DNA of 64,000 nt from Hydractinia symbiolongicarpus (lineage: Eukaryota; Cnidaria; Hydrozoa; Anthoathecata; Hydractiniidae). Shown here in pieces: positions 47,101 through 60,500 of the stretch. The notes beneath the pieces were generated by a model. It had not been told where the DNA came from. It did no database searches and saw only the letters and a list, made by a program, of their open reading frames with translations. Positions within the stretch are counted from its first letter, which is position 1. Each line of letters begins with the position of its first letter. Position numbers and translations under genes: made by a program. Location of the stretch: the NCBI RefSeq assembly GCF_029227915.1, contig NC_079875.1:27038001-27102000 (forward strand). Direction: 5' to 3'.

Positions 47101-50063
47101 TGTCGACCCTAAGTGACAATTATTCTGTATCAATACGAAAAATAGCAAATATATCAGACATTTGTCTCTTTTAAATACCTCATTTATCAATTTTACGACT
47201 AAAATATATGGAACCTGAGACGAGATTATCGTCCCTAAATGACAATTATCTTGTATCAACACGAAGAATCGCAAATACATGAGACATTTGTCTCTTTTAA
47301 ATGCCTTGTTTATCAATTTTACAACTAAAATATTTAGAAACTGAGACGAGGTTGTCGACCCTAAATGACAATTATCTTGTATCAACACGAAGAATCGCAA
47401 ATACATGTCACTTTGAAATGCCTCGTTTATCAATTTTACAACTAAAATATATAGAACCTGAGACAAGGTTGTCGACCCTAAATGACAATTATCTCGTATC
47501 AACACGAAGATTCGCAAATATATGAGACATTTGTTTCATTTAAATGCCTCGTTTATCAATTTTACGACTAAAATATATAGAACCTGAGACGAGGTTGTCG
47601 ACCCTAAGTGACAATTATTCTGTATCAATACGAAAAATCGCAAATACATGGCACTGGTCACTTTGAAATGCCTCGTTTATCAATTTTACGGCTAAAATAC
47701 ATAGAAACTGGGACGAGGTTGTCGACCCTAAATGACAATTATCTTGTATCAATACGAAAAATAGCAAATACATACCATCGTCACTTTGAAATGCCTCGTT
47801 TATCAATTTTACGACTAAAATATATGGAACCTGAGACGAGATTATCGTGCCTAAATAACAATTATCTTGTATCAACACGAAGAATCGCAAATACATGAGA
47901 CATTTGTCTCTTTTAAATTCCTTGTTTATCAATTTTAAGGCTAAAATATATAGAACCTGAGACGAGTTTGTTGACTCTAAATGACAATTATCTTGTATCA
48001 ATACGAAAAATCGCAAATACATGTCACTTTGAAATGCCTCGTTTATCAATTTTACAACTAAAATATTTAGAAACTGAGACGAGGTTGTCGACCCTAAATG
48101 ACAATTATCTTGTATCAACACGAAGAATCGCAAATACATGAGACATTTGTTTCTTTTAAATGCCTCGTTTATCAATTTTACGGCTAAAATATATGGAACC
48201 TGGGACGGGGTTGTTGACCCTAAAAGACAATTATCTTGTATCAATACGAAGAATCGGAAATATATGAGACATTGGTCTCTTTTAAATGCCTTGTTTATCA
48301 ATTTTAAGGCTAAAATATATAGAACCTGAGACGAGGTTGTTGACCCTAAATGACAATTATCTTGTATCAATACGAAAAATCGCAAATACATGTCACTTTG
48401 AAATGCCTCGTTTATCAATTTTACAACTAAAATATTAAGAAACTGAGACGAGGTTGTCGACCCTAAATGACAATTATCTTGTATCAACACGAAGAATCGC
48501 AAATACATGAGACATTTGTTTCTTTTAAATGCCTCGTTTATCAATTTTACGGCTAAAATATATAGAACCAATGACAATTATCTTGTATCAATACGAAAAA
48601 TCGCAAAACATGTCACTTTGAAATGCCTCGTTAAGCAATTTTACAACTAAAATATATAGAAACTGAGACGAGGTTGTCGACCCTAAATGACAATTATCTT
48701 GTATCAACACGAAGAATCGCAAATACATGTCACTTTGAAATGCCTCGTTTATCAATTTTACAACTAAAATATTAAGAAACTGAGACGAGGTTGTCGACCC
48801 TAAATGACAATTATCTTGTATCAACACGAAGAATCGCAAATACATGAGACATTTGTTTCTTTTAAATGCCTCGCTTATCAATTTTACGGCTAAAATATAT
48901 AGAACCAATGACAATTATCTTGTATCAATACGAAAGATCGCAAAACATGTCACTTTGAAATGCCTCGTTAAGCAATTTTACAACTAAAATATATAGAAAC
49001 TGAGACGACGTTGTCGACCCTAAATGACAATTATCTTGTATCAACACGAAGAATCGCAAATACATGAGACATTTGTCTCTTTTAAATGCCTTGTTTATCA
49101 ATTCTAAGGATAAAATATATAGAGCCTGAGACGAGGTTGTTGACCCTAAATGACAATTATCATGTATCAATACGAAAAATCGCAAATACATGTCACTTTG
49201 AAATGCCTCGTTTATCAATTTTACAACTAAAATATATGGAACCTGAGACGAGGTTGTCGACCCTAAATGACAATTATCTTGTATCAACACAAAGATTCGC
49301 AAATATATGAGACATTTGTTTCTTTTAAATGCCTCGTTTATCAATTTTACGACTAAAATATATAGAACCTGAGACGAGGTTGTCGACCCTAAGTGACAAT
49401 TATTCTGTATCAATACGAAAAATAGCAAATATATCAGACATTTGTCTCTTTTAAATACCTCATTTATCAATTTTACGACTAAAATATATGGAACCTGAGA
49501 CGAGATTATCGTCCCTAAATGACAATTATCTTGTATCAACACGAAGAATCGCAAATACATGAGACATTTGTCTCTTTTAAATGCCTTGTTTATCAATTTT
49601 ACAACTAAAATATTAAGAAACTGAGACGAGGTTGTCGACCCTAAATGACAATTATCTTGTATCAACACGAAGAATCGCAAATACATGTCACTTTGAAATG
49701 CCTCGTTTATCAATTTTACAACTAAAATATATAGAACCTGAGACAAGGTTGTCGACCCTAAATGACAATTATCTCGTATCAACACGAAGATTCGCAAATA
49801 TATGAGACATTTGTTTCATTTAAATGCCTCGTTTATCAATTTTACGACTAAAATATATAGAACCTGAGACGAGGTTGTCGACCCTAAGTGACAATTATTC
49901 TGTATCAATACGAAAAATCGCAAATACATGGCACTGGTCGCTGTGAAATGCCTCGTTTATCAATTTTACGGCTAAAATGCATGGAAACTGGGACGAGGTT
50001 GTCGACCCTAAATGACAATTATCTTGTATCAATACGAAAAATAGCAAATACATGAGCCATTTG
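38139..50063 (-). repeat. Satellite array, minus orientation, with higher-order repeats
   Basis: About 97 tandem monomers of the 18.7 kb family, inverted. Measured spacings between TATC(T/C)TGTATCAA landmarks are mostly 126 and 117 bp, with some 123 and 124. The 126 bp type carries GAGACATTTGTCTC and the 117 bp type CATGTCACTTTGAAATGCC. Blocks of 1730 and 1235 bp recur at 39.3-43.5 kb (the 39269 segment returns at 40999 and 42234). Blocks of 1701 and 1817 bp recur at 44.1-48.6 kb. Copies in a block are nearly identical, so amplification is recent. Minus-strand frames of up to 320 codons (repeating FFVLIQDNCHLGSTTSSQ) run through monomers whose lengths are multiples of three. I do not annotate them as genes. 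Confidence 0.95.
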
Positions 50064-52010
50064 AAGTTATCCTTCCAAGATTTTTGGTGATGGTGATGGT
50101 AAAGAAGAGAAATCATGTTGGATGGAATTACTGCAAGACCAGCATAAGCTGCTAAGGAACTAGGTTCAAATCGTTTACTAAGTTCAGTGCTTAGGTGATC
50201 TAGAATTGGAATTGTTAAGCTGCGCAGGTAGTAACTAGATATAGTATCAGCTGATACATTACTTCTATGTACCTGCCGAGAACAAACTCTAGGTCTATTT
50301 TCTTGCACACGGACTGTAGACGCTAGGGAAACAGCCTCTTTGTACCAATTGTTGTGATAATCATTTGCAGAAGCTCTTATAGTTAAGGACATATTTTTAA
50401 GACTTTGTATAAGATGCAAGCTCGATAAAAGGTTAATAGTTTTTCCTTGTAAAATCTTTGTAACTGGCAACAATAAGTCCATTACTGACCGTGTTACAAC
50501 TAGTGAAACAATAAAATCAAAATTAGTAACAAGATGCAGAAGGGAGGTAGCTTTTGTAGAAGTATCACGGTTGCATTTCTTATCAAGATTCATACTCATG
50601 TCCTCCAAATTTAAGACAGCTTCCTCTTTTATAAGCTCTTCCCCCTCTTTATTGCTGTCACAAGCAACATGGGAAACACAGAAAAATAGAATATTTTTCA
50701 GAGAACTGAAAGAACCTCTCTGCTCTTGAAAGATGGAAGAAAATAGAGGATGATTGGAATAAAAATTTGGGAAGAGAAAAAGTTCCAACGATACCAGAAG
50801 TCGTAGCAAGTCCACCAACATATTGTTACTTCCCAAACACAAGGATGCTGAACTGTATAAAAAATTTCCAGAAGCTTCAGATCTACAAAAGTGAACATAA
50901 AAAATTTGTTCACTTCACTCTACTGCAAATCTACAACAAGAATGACAGCTGGCTCTATTATTGTCATTAAATAGTCTCGATGACCCAAATAGAAACTTTT
51001 TGTTTATTGTAGTGAACCCCCTTTTGTTTATTGTTTAAAAGCTTAATAGCGCTTTGTCACCACAATACAATTAATTTATTTTTAAACATTCCTTAGGGAT
51101 TATCAACAAAAGTGAAAATAGATAGTTACCTCAAAGCGACGAATGCTTTCTCTTTTGCATACCCAGGAATAAAATGTTCAACACTGAAATTTCTGCTTAA
51201 CAACTTTTTCTCAATCTTTCTCCAATGATCTAATGTTCCAAAATCAGGAAACTCTGTTATTTTATCCTTCAATATCTAATAAAGACTTTTACATTCGCAA
51301 ATATCATTGCTTTTTACAGCAAGCACAACCCGATCCCGCAAGCTCCCATCAGAAGACATGTTGGATCAGAAAGAACTTCAGAATTGCAGTTGGCCGAAGC
51401 TGGCCGAACCCATTAAACAGACCGGCTACCGCGAGGCAATAACAATAGGAAGAGTAAATTATTCCTACGCACCCATCCCCTAATATCAATCTTTCTTTCA
51501 CCGTAAATTTCGACTAAAGAGAGTCCAAAAGTCCACACACGCGAGATTCTTTTTACGTCACAAATTCTTTTGTTTTAACCAGAGTCCAAAAGTCCACACC
51601 TCGGCGAGATTTTTCTCGACGTCATAATTCTTTTGTGTTTCTTTTGTTTAAGAGAGTCCAAAAGTCCACACCTCGGCAGCCGCCGAAGTCGACTGTTTTT
51701 ACGGCAGAAAACAAAGGAATCGAGAGAAACAAAGTCAGCGAAATGCGGCAAAATGTAGTTCGACTACCGTAAGAACCATAGTACTTCGGCAAAGCACATC
51801 GAAGGAGAGTCGAGCCTCGGCAAACACTCCTGAGTGGAGATAAGAATATTACCTCGGATCCTGGGCGCAAAGGAATCTTATTAAACGCTTATAATAAAAA
51901 TTATGCGTTGCTTTTAATCAATTTCTATATTTAGATACACATGATTTTCTCATTGGCAAAATTTCTCCTTAGGCGAGTGCCGAAGTGGCCGAAGTCTAAA
52001 TCCGCCCCTG
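50064..52010 (-). pseudogene. Truncated hAT transposon with transposase exons (copy 1)
   Basis: The minus-strand 5' end at 52010 reads CAGGGGCGGATTTAG, a typical hAT terminal repeat. Subterminal repeats GAGTCCAAAAGTCCACAC occur three times (51519-51671), as expected for transposase-binding sites. An exon at 51359-51130 starts MSSDGSLRDRV and reads FPDFGTLDHWRKIEKKLLSR, with a TAG at 51278-51276 and donor GTAAC. It joins in frame to 50882 onward (after TTTTGTAG). That exon holds ATSLLHLVTNFDFIVSLVVT, NNWYKEAVSLAS and RPRVCSRQVHRSNVSADT, characteristic of the P52rIPK/ZMYM-like hAT family. The coding sequence is cut at 50064 by satellite, losing the catalytic C-terminal and dimerisation regions and the other terminal repeat. 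The reading frame continues into satellite, making a chimeric open frame to 49895. Confidence 0.85.
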
Positions 52011-55000
52011 TATCCTGTATCAATACGAAACACTGCAAATATATAACACTCGTCACTTTGAAATGCCTCGTTTATTAATTTTACGGCTAAAATATATAGA
52101 ACCTGAGACGAGGTTGTCGACCCTCAATGACAATTATCATGCATCAAGACGAAAAACTGCAAATATATAACACTCGTCTCTTTTAAATGCCTCGTTTGTC
52201 AATTTTACGACTAAAATATATAGAACCTGAGACGAGGTTGTTGACTCTTAATGACAATGATCTTGTATCAACACGAAGAATCGCAAATACATGAGACATT
52301 TGTTTCTTTTAAATGCCTCGTTTATCAATTTTACGGCTAAAATATATAGAACCAATGACAATTATCTTGTATCAATACGAAAAATCGCAAAACATGTCAC
52401 TTTGAAATGCCTCGTTAAGCAATTTTACAACTAAAATATATAGAAACTGAGACGAGGTTGTCGACCCTAAATGACAATTATCTTGTATCAACACGAAGAA
52501 TCGCAAATACATGAGACATTTGTCTCTTTTAAATGCCTTGTTTATCAATTCTAAGGATAAAATATATAGAGCCTGAGACGAGGTTGTTAACCCTAAATGA
52601 CAATTATCATGTATCAATACGAAAAATCGCAAATACATGTCACTTTGAAATGCCTCGTTTATCAATTTTACAACTAAAATATATGGAACCTGAGACGAGG
52701 TTGTCGACCTAGCAAATATATCAGACATTTGTCTCTTTTAAATACCTCATTTATCAATTTTACGACTAAAATATATGGAACCTGAGACGAGATTATCGTC
52801 CCTAAATGACAATTATCTTGTATCAACACGAAGAATCGCAAATACATGAGACATTTGTCTCTTTTAAATGCCTTGTTTATCAATTTTACAACTAAAATAT
52901 TTAGAAACTGAGACGAGGTTGTCGACCCTAAATGACAATTATCTTGTATCAACACGAAGAATCGCAAATACATGTCACTTTGAAATGCCTCGTTTATCAA
53001 TTTTACAACTAAAATATATAGAACCTGAGACAAGGTTGTCGACCCTAAATGACAATTATCTCGTATCAACACGAAGATTCGCAAATATATGAGACATTTG
53101 TTTCATTTAAATGCCTCGTTTATCAATTTTACGACTAAAATATATAGAACCTGAGACGAGGTTGTCGACCCTAAGTGACAATTATTCTCTATCAATACGA
53201 AAAATCGCAAATACATGGCACTGGTCACTTTGAAATGCCTCGTTTATCAATTTTACGGCTAAAATACATAGAAACTGGGACGAGGTTGTCGACCCTAAAT
53301 GACAATTATCTTGTATCAATACGAAAAATAGCAAATACATACCATCGTCACTTTGAAATGCCTCGTTTATCAATTTTACGACTAAAATATATGGAACCTG
53401 AGACGAGATTATCGTGCCTAAATAACAATTATCTTGTATCAACACGAAGAATCGCAAATACATGAGACATTTGTCTCTTTTAAATTCCTTGTTTATCAAT
53501 TTTAAGGCTAAAATATATAGAACCTGAGACGAGTTTGTTGACTCTAAATGACAATTATCTTGTATCAATACGAAAAATCGCAAATACATGTCACTTTGAA
53601 ATGCCTCGTTTATCAATTTTACAACTAAAATATTTAGAAACTGAGACGAGGTTGTCGACCCTAAATGACAATTATCTTGTATCAACACGAAGAATCGCAA
53701 ATACATGAGACATTTGTTTCTTTTAAATGCCTCGTTTATCAATTTTACGGCTAAAATATATGGAACCTGGGACGGGGTTGTTGACCCTAAAAGACAATTA
53801 TCTTGTATCAATACGAAGAATCGGAAATATATGAGACATTGGTCTCTTTTAAATGCCTTGTTTATCAATTTTAAGGCTAAAATATATAGAACCTGAGACG
53901 AGGTTGTTGACCCTAAATGACAATTATCTTGTATCAATACGAAAAATCGCAAATACATGTCACTTTGAAATGCCTCGTTTATCAATTTTACAACTAAAAT
54001 ATTAAGAAACTGAGACGAGGTTGTCGACCCTAAATGACAATTATCTTGTATCAACACGAAGAATCGCAAATACATGAGACATTTGTTTCTTTTAAATGCC
54101 TCGTTTATCAATTTTACGGCTAAAATATATAGAACCAATGACAATTATCTTGTATCAATACGAAAAATCGCAAAACATGTCACTTTGAAATGCCTCGTTA
54201 AGCAATTTTACAACTAAAATATATAGAAACTGAGACGAGGTTGTCGACCCTAAATGACAATTATCTTGTATCAACACGAAGAATCGCAAATACATGTCAC
54301 TTTGAAATGCCTCGTTTATCAATTTTACAACTAAAATATTAAGAAACTGAGACGAGGTTGTCGACCCTAAATGACAATTATCTTGTATCAACACGAAGAA
54401 TCGCAAATACATGAGACATTTGTTTCTTTTAAATGCCTCGCTTATCAATTTTACGGCTAAAATATATAGAACCAATGACAATTATCTTGTATCAATACGA
54501 AAAATCGCAAAACATGTCACTTTGAAATGCCTCGTTAAGCAATTTTACAACTAAAATATATAGAAACTGAGACGAGGTTGTCGACCCTAAATGACAATTA
54601 TCTTGTATCAACACGAAGAATCGCAAATACATGAGACATTTGTCTCTTTTAAATGCCTTGTTTATCAATTCTAAGGATAAAATATATAGAGCCTGAGACG
54701 AGGTTGTTGACCCTAAATGACAATTATCATGTATCAATACGAAAAATCGCAAATACATGTCACTTTGAAATGCCTCGTTTATCAATTTTACAACTAAAAT
54801 ATATGGAACCTGAGACGAGGTTGTCGACCCTAAATGACAATTATCTTGTATCAACACAAAGATTCGCAAATATATGAGACATTTGTTTCTTTTAAATGCC
54901 TCGTTTATCAATTTTACGACTAAAATATATAGAACCTGAGACGAGGTTGTCGACCCTAAGTGACAATTATTCTGTATCAATACGAAAAATAGCAAATATA

Positions 55001-55630
55001 TCAGACATTTGTCTCTTTTAAATACCTCATTTATCAATTTTACGACTAAAATATATGGAACCTGAGACGAGATTATCGTCCCTAAATGACAATTATCTTG
55101 TATCAACACGAAGAATCGCAAATACATGAGACATTTGTCTCTTTTAAATGCCTTGTTTATCAATTTTACAACTAAAATATTTAGAAACTGAGACGAGGTT
55201 GTCGACCCTAAATGACAATTATCTTGTATCAACACGAAGAATCGCAAATACATGTCACTTTGAAATGCCTCGTTTATCAATTTTACAACTAAAATATATA
55301 GAACCTGAGACAAGGTTGTCGACCCTAAATGACAATTATCTCGTATCAACACGAAGATTCGCAAATATATGAGACATTTGTTTCATTTAAATGCCTCGTT
55401 TATCAATTTTACGACTAAAATATATAGAACCTGAGACGAGGTTGTCGACCCTAAGTGACAATTATTCTGTATCAATACGAAAAATCGCAAATACATGGCA
55501 CTGGTCGCTGTGAAATGCCTCGTTTATCAATTTTACGGCTAAAATGCATGGAAACTGGGACGAGGTTGTCGACCCTAAATGACAATTATCTTGTATCAAT
55601 ACGAAAAATAGCAAATACATGAGCCATTTG
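52011..55630 (-). repeat. Satellite array between the two hAT copies
   Basis: Same monomer family and orientation as 38.1-50.1 kb. The first two monomers after the hAT end (CACTGCAAATATATAACACTCG type) resemble those of the 57.6-64 kb domain. From about 52262 the sequence switches to the homogeneous 117/126 type, which marks the junction of the 5.6 kb duplication. Confidence 0.95.
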
Positions 55631-57577
55631 AAGTTATCCTTCCAAGATTTTTGGTGATGGTGATGGTAAAGAAGAGAAATCATGTTGGATGGAATTACTG
55701 CAAGACCAGCATAAGCTGCTAAGGAACTAGGTTCAAATCGTTTACTAAGTTCAGTGCTTAGGTGATCTAGAATTGGAATTGTTAAGCTGCGCAGGTAGTA
55801 ACTAGATATAGTATCAGCTGATACATTACTTCTATGTACCTGCCGAGAACAAACTCTAGGTCTATTTTCTTGCACACGGACTGTAGACGCTAGGGAAACA
55901 GCCTCTTTGTACCAATTGTTGTGATAATCATTTGCAGAAGCTCTTATAGTTAAGGACATATTTTTAAGACTTTGTATAAGATGCAAGCTCGATAAAAGGT
56001 TAATAGTTTTTCCTTGTAAAATCTTTGTAACTGGCAACAATAAGTCCATTACTGACCGTGTTACAACTAGTGAAACAATAAAATCAAAATTAGTAACAAG
56101 ATGCAGAAGGGAGGTAGCTTTTGTAGAAGTATCACGGTTGCATTTCTTATCAAGATTCATACTCATGTCCTCCAAATTTAAGACAGCTTCCTCTTTTATA
56201 AGCTCTTCCCCCTCTTTATTGCTGTCACAAGCAACATGGGAAACACAGAAAAATAGAATATTTTTCAGAGAACTGAAAGAACCTCTCTGCTCTTGAAAGA
56301 TGGAAGAAAATAGAGGATGATTGGAATAAAAATTTGGGAAGAGAAAAAGTTCCAACGATACCAGAAGTCGTAGCAAGTCCACCAACATATTGTTACTTCC
56401 CAAACACAAGGATGCTGAACTGTATAAAAAATTTCCAGAAGCTTCAGATCTACAAAAGTGAACATAAAAAATTTGTTCACTTCACTCTACTGCAAATCTA
56501 CAACAAGAATGACAGCTGGCTCTATTATTGTCATTAAATAGTCTCGATGACCCAAATAGAAACTTTTTGTTTATTGTAGTGAACCCCCTTTTGTTTATTG
56601 TTTAAAAGCTTAATAGCGCTTTGTCACCACAATACAATTAATTTATTTTTAAACATTCCTTAGGGATTATCAACAAAAGTGAAAATAGATAGTTACCTCA
56701 AAGCGACGAATGCTTTCTCTTTTGCATACCCAGGAATAAAATGTTCAACACTGAAATTTCTGCTTAACAACTTTTTCTCAATCTTTCTCCAATGATCTAA
56801 TGTTCCAAAATCAGGAAACTCTGTTATTTTATCCTTCAATATCTAATAAAGACTTTTACATTCGCAAATATCATTGCTTTTTACAGCAAGCACAACCCGA
56901 TCCCGCAAGCTCCCATCAGAAGACATGTTGGATCAGAAAGAACTTAAGAATTGCAGTTGGCCGAAGCTGGCCGAACCCATTAAACAGACCGGCTACCGCG
57001 AGGCAATAACAATAGGAAGAGTAAATTATTCCTACGCACCCATCCCCTAATATCAATCTTTCTTTCACCGTAAATTTCGACTAAAGAGAGTCCAAAAGTC
57101 CACACACGCGAGATTCTTTTTACGTCACAAATTCTTTTGTTTTAACCAGAGTCCAAAAGTCCACACCTCGGCGAGATTTTTCTCGACGTCATAATTCTTT
57201 TGTGTTTCTTTTGTTTAAGAGAGTCCAAAAGTCCACACCTCGGCAGCCGCCGAAGTCGACTGTTTTTACGGCAGAAAACAAAGGAATCGAGAGAAACAAA
57301 GTCAGCGAAATGCGGCAAAATGTAGTTCGACTACCGTAAGAACCATAGTACTTCGGCAAAGCACATCGAAGGAGAGTCGAGCCTCGGCAAGCACTCCTGA
57401 GTGGAGATAAGAATATTACCTCGGATCCTGGGCGCAAAGGAATCTTATTAAACGCTTATAATAAAAATTATGCGTTGCTTTAAATCAATTTCTATATTTA
57501 GATACACATGATTTTCTCATTGGCAAAATTTCTCCTTAGGCGAGTGCCGAAGTGGCCGAAGTCTAAATCCGCCCCTG
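55631..57577 (-). pseudogene. Truncated hAT transposon (copy 2)
   Basis: Second copy of the 50064-52010 element in the tandem duplication. It has the same right-end CAGGGGCGGATTTAG, the same subterminal repeats, the same exon joins and the same left truncation at GAGCCATTTG. It inherits the TAG in the first exon (56845-56843). Single-base differences from copy 1 include AACTTAAG against AACTTCAG near 56945. Because both breakpoints are identical, truncation preceded duplication. Confidence 0.85.
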
Positions 57578-60500
57578 TATCCTGTATCAATACGAAACAC
57601 TGCAAATATATAACACTCGTCACTTTGAAATGCCTCGTTTATTAATTTTACGGCTAAAATATATAGAACCTGAGACGAGGTTGTCGACCCTCAATGACAA
57701 TTATCATGCATCAATACGAAAAACTGCAAATATATAACACTCGTCTCTTTTAAATGCCTCGTTTGTCAATTTTACGACTAAAATATATAGAACCTGAGAC
57801 GAGGTTGTTGACTCTTAATGACAATTATCTTGTATCAATACGAAAAATCGCAAATATATCAGACATTTGTCTCCTTTAAATGCCTCGTTTATCAATTTTA
57901 CGCGAAAAATATATAGAACCTGAGACAACGTTGTTTACCCTAAATGACAGTTATCCTGTATCAATACGAAAAATCGCAAATATATGACACTCGTCACTTT
58001 GAAGTGCTTTGTTTATCAACTTTACGGCTAAAATATATAGAACCTGAGACGACGTTGTCGTCCCTAAATGACAATTATCTTGCATAAATACAAAAATTCG
58101 CATATATATGAGACACTTGTTTCTTTTAAATGCCCCGTTTATCAATGTTACGGCTAAAATATGAAAACTTCAAACGAGGTTGTTGACGCTAAAGTACAAT
58201 TATCCTGTAACAATACAAAAAAATGCAAATATATGAGAAACTCGTCACTTTGAAATGCCTTATTTATCAATTTTACGCGGAAAATATATAGAATCTGAGA
58301 CGTTGTTAACCCTAAAGCACAATTATCTTGTATTAATACGAAAAATCGCAAGTATATGACACTAGTCACTTTGAAATGCCTCGTTTATCAATTTTACGGC
58401 TAAAATGTATAGAACCTGAGACGAGGTTGTCGATCGTAAATGACAATTATCTTGTATCAATACAAAAAATCGAAAATACATGATACTTGTCACTTTGAAA
58501 TGCCTCGTTTATCAATTTTACGGCTATAATATATGGAAACTGACACGAGGTTGTTGTCCCTAAAGTGGAATTATCCTGTACCTACACGAAAAATCGCAAA
58601 TACATGGCACACTTTCAAATGTCTCCTTTATCAATATTACGGCTAAAATATATGGAAACTGAGACGAGGTTGTCGACACTAAATGACAATTATCCTGTAT
58701 CAATACGAAACACTGCAAATATATAACACTCGTCACTTTGAAATGCCTCGTTTATCAATTTTACGGCTAAAATATATAGAACCTGAGACGAGGTTGTCGA
58801 CCGTAAATGACAATTATCTTGCATCAATACAAAAAATCGCAAATATATGAGACATTTCTCTCCTATAAATGCCTCGTTTATCAATTGTACGCGAAAAATA
58901 TATAGAACCTGAGACAACGTTGTTTACCCTAAATGACAGTTATCCTGTATCAATACGAAAAATCGCAAATATATGACACTCGTCACTTTGAAGTGCTTTG
59001 TTTATCAACTTTACGGCTAAAATATATAGAACCTGAGACGACGTTGTCGTCCCTAAATGACAATTATCTTGCATAAATACAAAAAGTCGCATATATATGA
59101 GACACTTGTTTCTTTTAAATGCCCCGTTTATCAATGTTACGGCTAAAATATGAAAACTTCAAACGAGGTTGTTGACGCTAAAGTACAATTATCCTGTAAC
59201 AATACAAAAAAATGCAAATATATGAGAAACTCGTCACTTTGAAATGCCTTATTTATCAATTTTACGCGGAAAATATATAGAATCTGAGACGTTGTTAACC
59301 CTAAAGCACAATTATCTTGTATTAATACGAAAAATCGCAAGTATATGACACTAGTCACTTTGAAATGCCTCGTTTATCAATTTTACGGCTAAAATGTATA
59401 GAACCTGAGACGAGGTTGTCGATCGTAAATGACAATTATCTTGTATCAATACAAAAAATCTCAAATATATGATACTCGTTACTTTGAAATGCCTCGTTTA
59501 TCAATTTTACGGCTATAATATATAGAAACTGACACGAGATTGTTGTCCCTAAAGTAGAATTATCCTGTATCAACACGAAAAATCGCAAATACATGGCACA
59601 CTTTCAAATGTCTTCTTTATCAATTTTACGGCTAAAATATATAGAACCTAAGACGACGTTGTCGACCCTAAAGCACAATTATCTTGTATTAATACGAAAA
59701 TTCGCTAGTATATGATACTTCTCACTGTGAAATGCCTCGTTAATCAATCTTACGGTTAAAATATATAGAACTTGAGTCGATGTTGCAGACCCTAAAGGAC
59801 AATTATCTTGTATCAATTTGAAAAATCGCAAATGTATAAACACTCGTCACTTTAAAATGCCTCGTTTATCAATTTTACGGTTAAAATATATAGAACTTTA
59901 GACGAGGTTGTTGTCGCTAAATGACAATTATCTTGTATCAATACGAAAAATCGCAAATATATGACGCATTTCTCTCCTTTAAATGCCTCGTTTATCAATT
60001 TTACGGTAATAATATATCGAACCTGAGAGCAGGTTGTTGACCCTAAATGACAATTATCCTGCATCAATACGAAAAATCGCAAATTCAAGCCACACTTTGA
60101 AATGCCTCGATTATCAATTTTACGGCTAAAATATATACAACCTAAGACGAGGTTGTCGACACTAAATGACAATTATCCTGTATCAATATGAAACACTGCA
60201 AATATATAACACTCGTCACTTTGAAATGCCTCGTTTATCAATTTTACGGCTAAAATATATAGAACCTGAGACGAGGTTGTCGACCCTCAATGACAATTAT
60301 CATGCATCAATACGAAAAACTGCAAATATATAACACTCGTCTCTTTTAAATGCCTCGTTTGTCAATTTTACGACTAAAATATATAGAACCTGAGACGAGG
60401 TTGTTGACTCTTAATGACAATTATCTTGTATCAATACGAAAAATCGCAAATATATCAGACATTTGTCTCCTTTAAATGCCTCGTTTATCAATTTTACGCG

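Larger units (their letters stand above)
46661..57820. repeat. 5.6 kb tandem segmental duplication, two copies
   Basis: 46661-52261 is repeated as 52262-57820. Each copy holds about 3.6 kb of satellite plus the truncated hAT element. The offset is 5601 bp at first and 5567 bp after a 34 bp deletion in copy 2 near 52710, where GTTGTCGACC joins AGCAAATATATC. Otherwise I noticed only scattered single-base differences (for example near 51365/56945, 51832/57392 and 51917/57482). Confidence 0.9.

Noticed and set aside
38139-50063. Dozens of overlapping open frames on both strands in the satellite (for example 44097-45059 minus, 320 codons)
   Set aside because: They follow monomer periodicity, have no distinct start context, domain or splice structure, and vanish where monomer length is not a multiple of three. 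Listed as one finding, not as genes.
51233-51442. Plus-strand frame opposite the hAT first exon
   Set aside because: It is antisense to an exon that splices in frame to the transposase, so it is a shadow.
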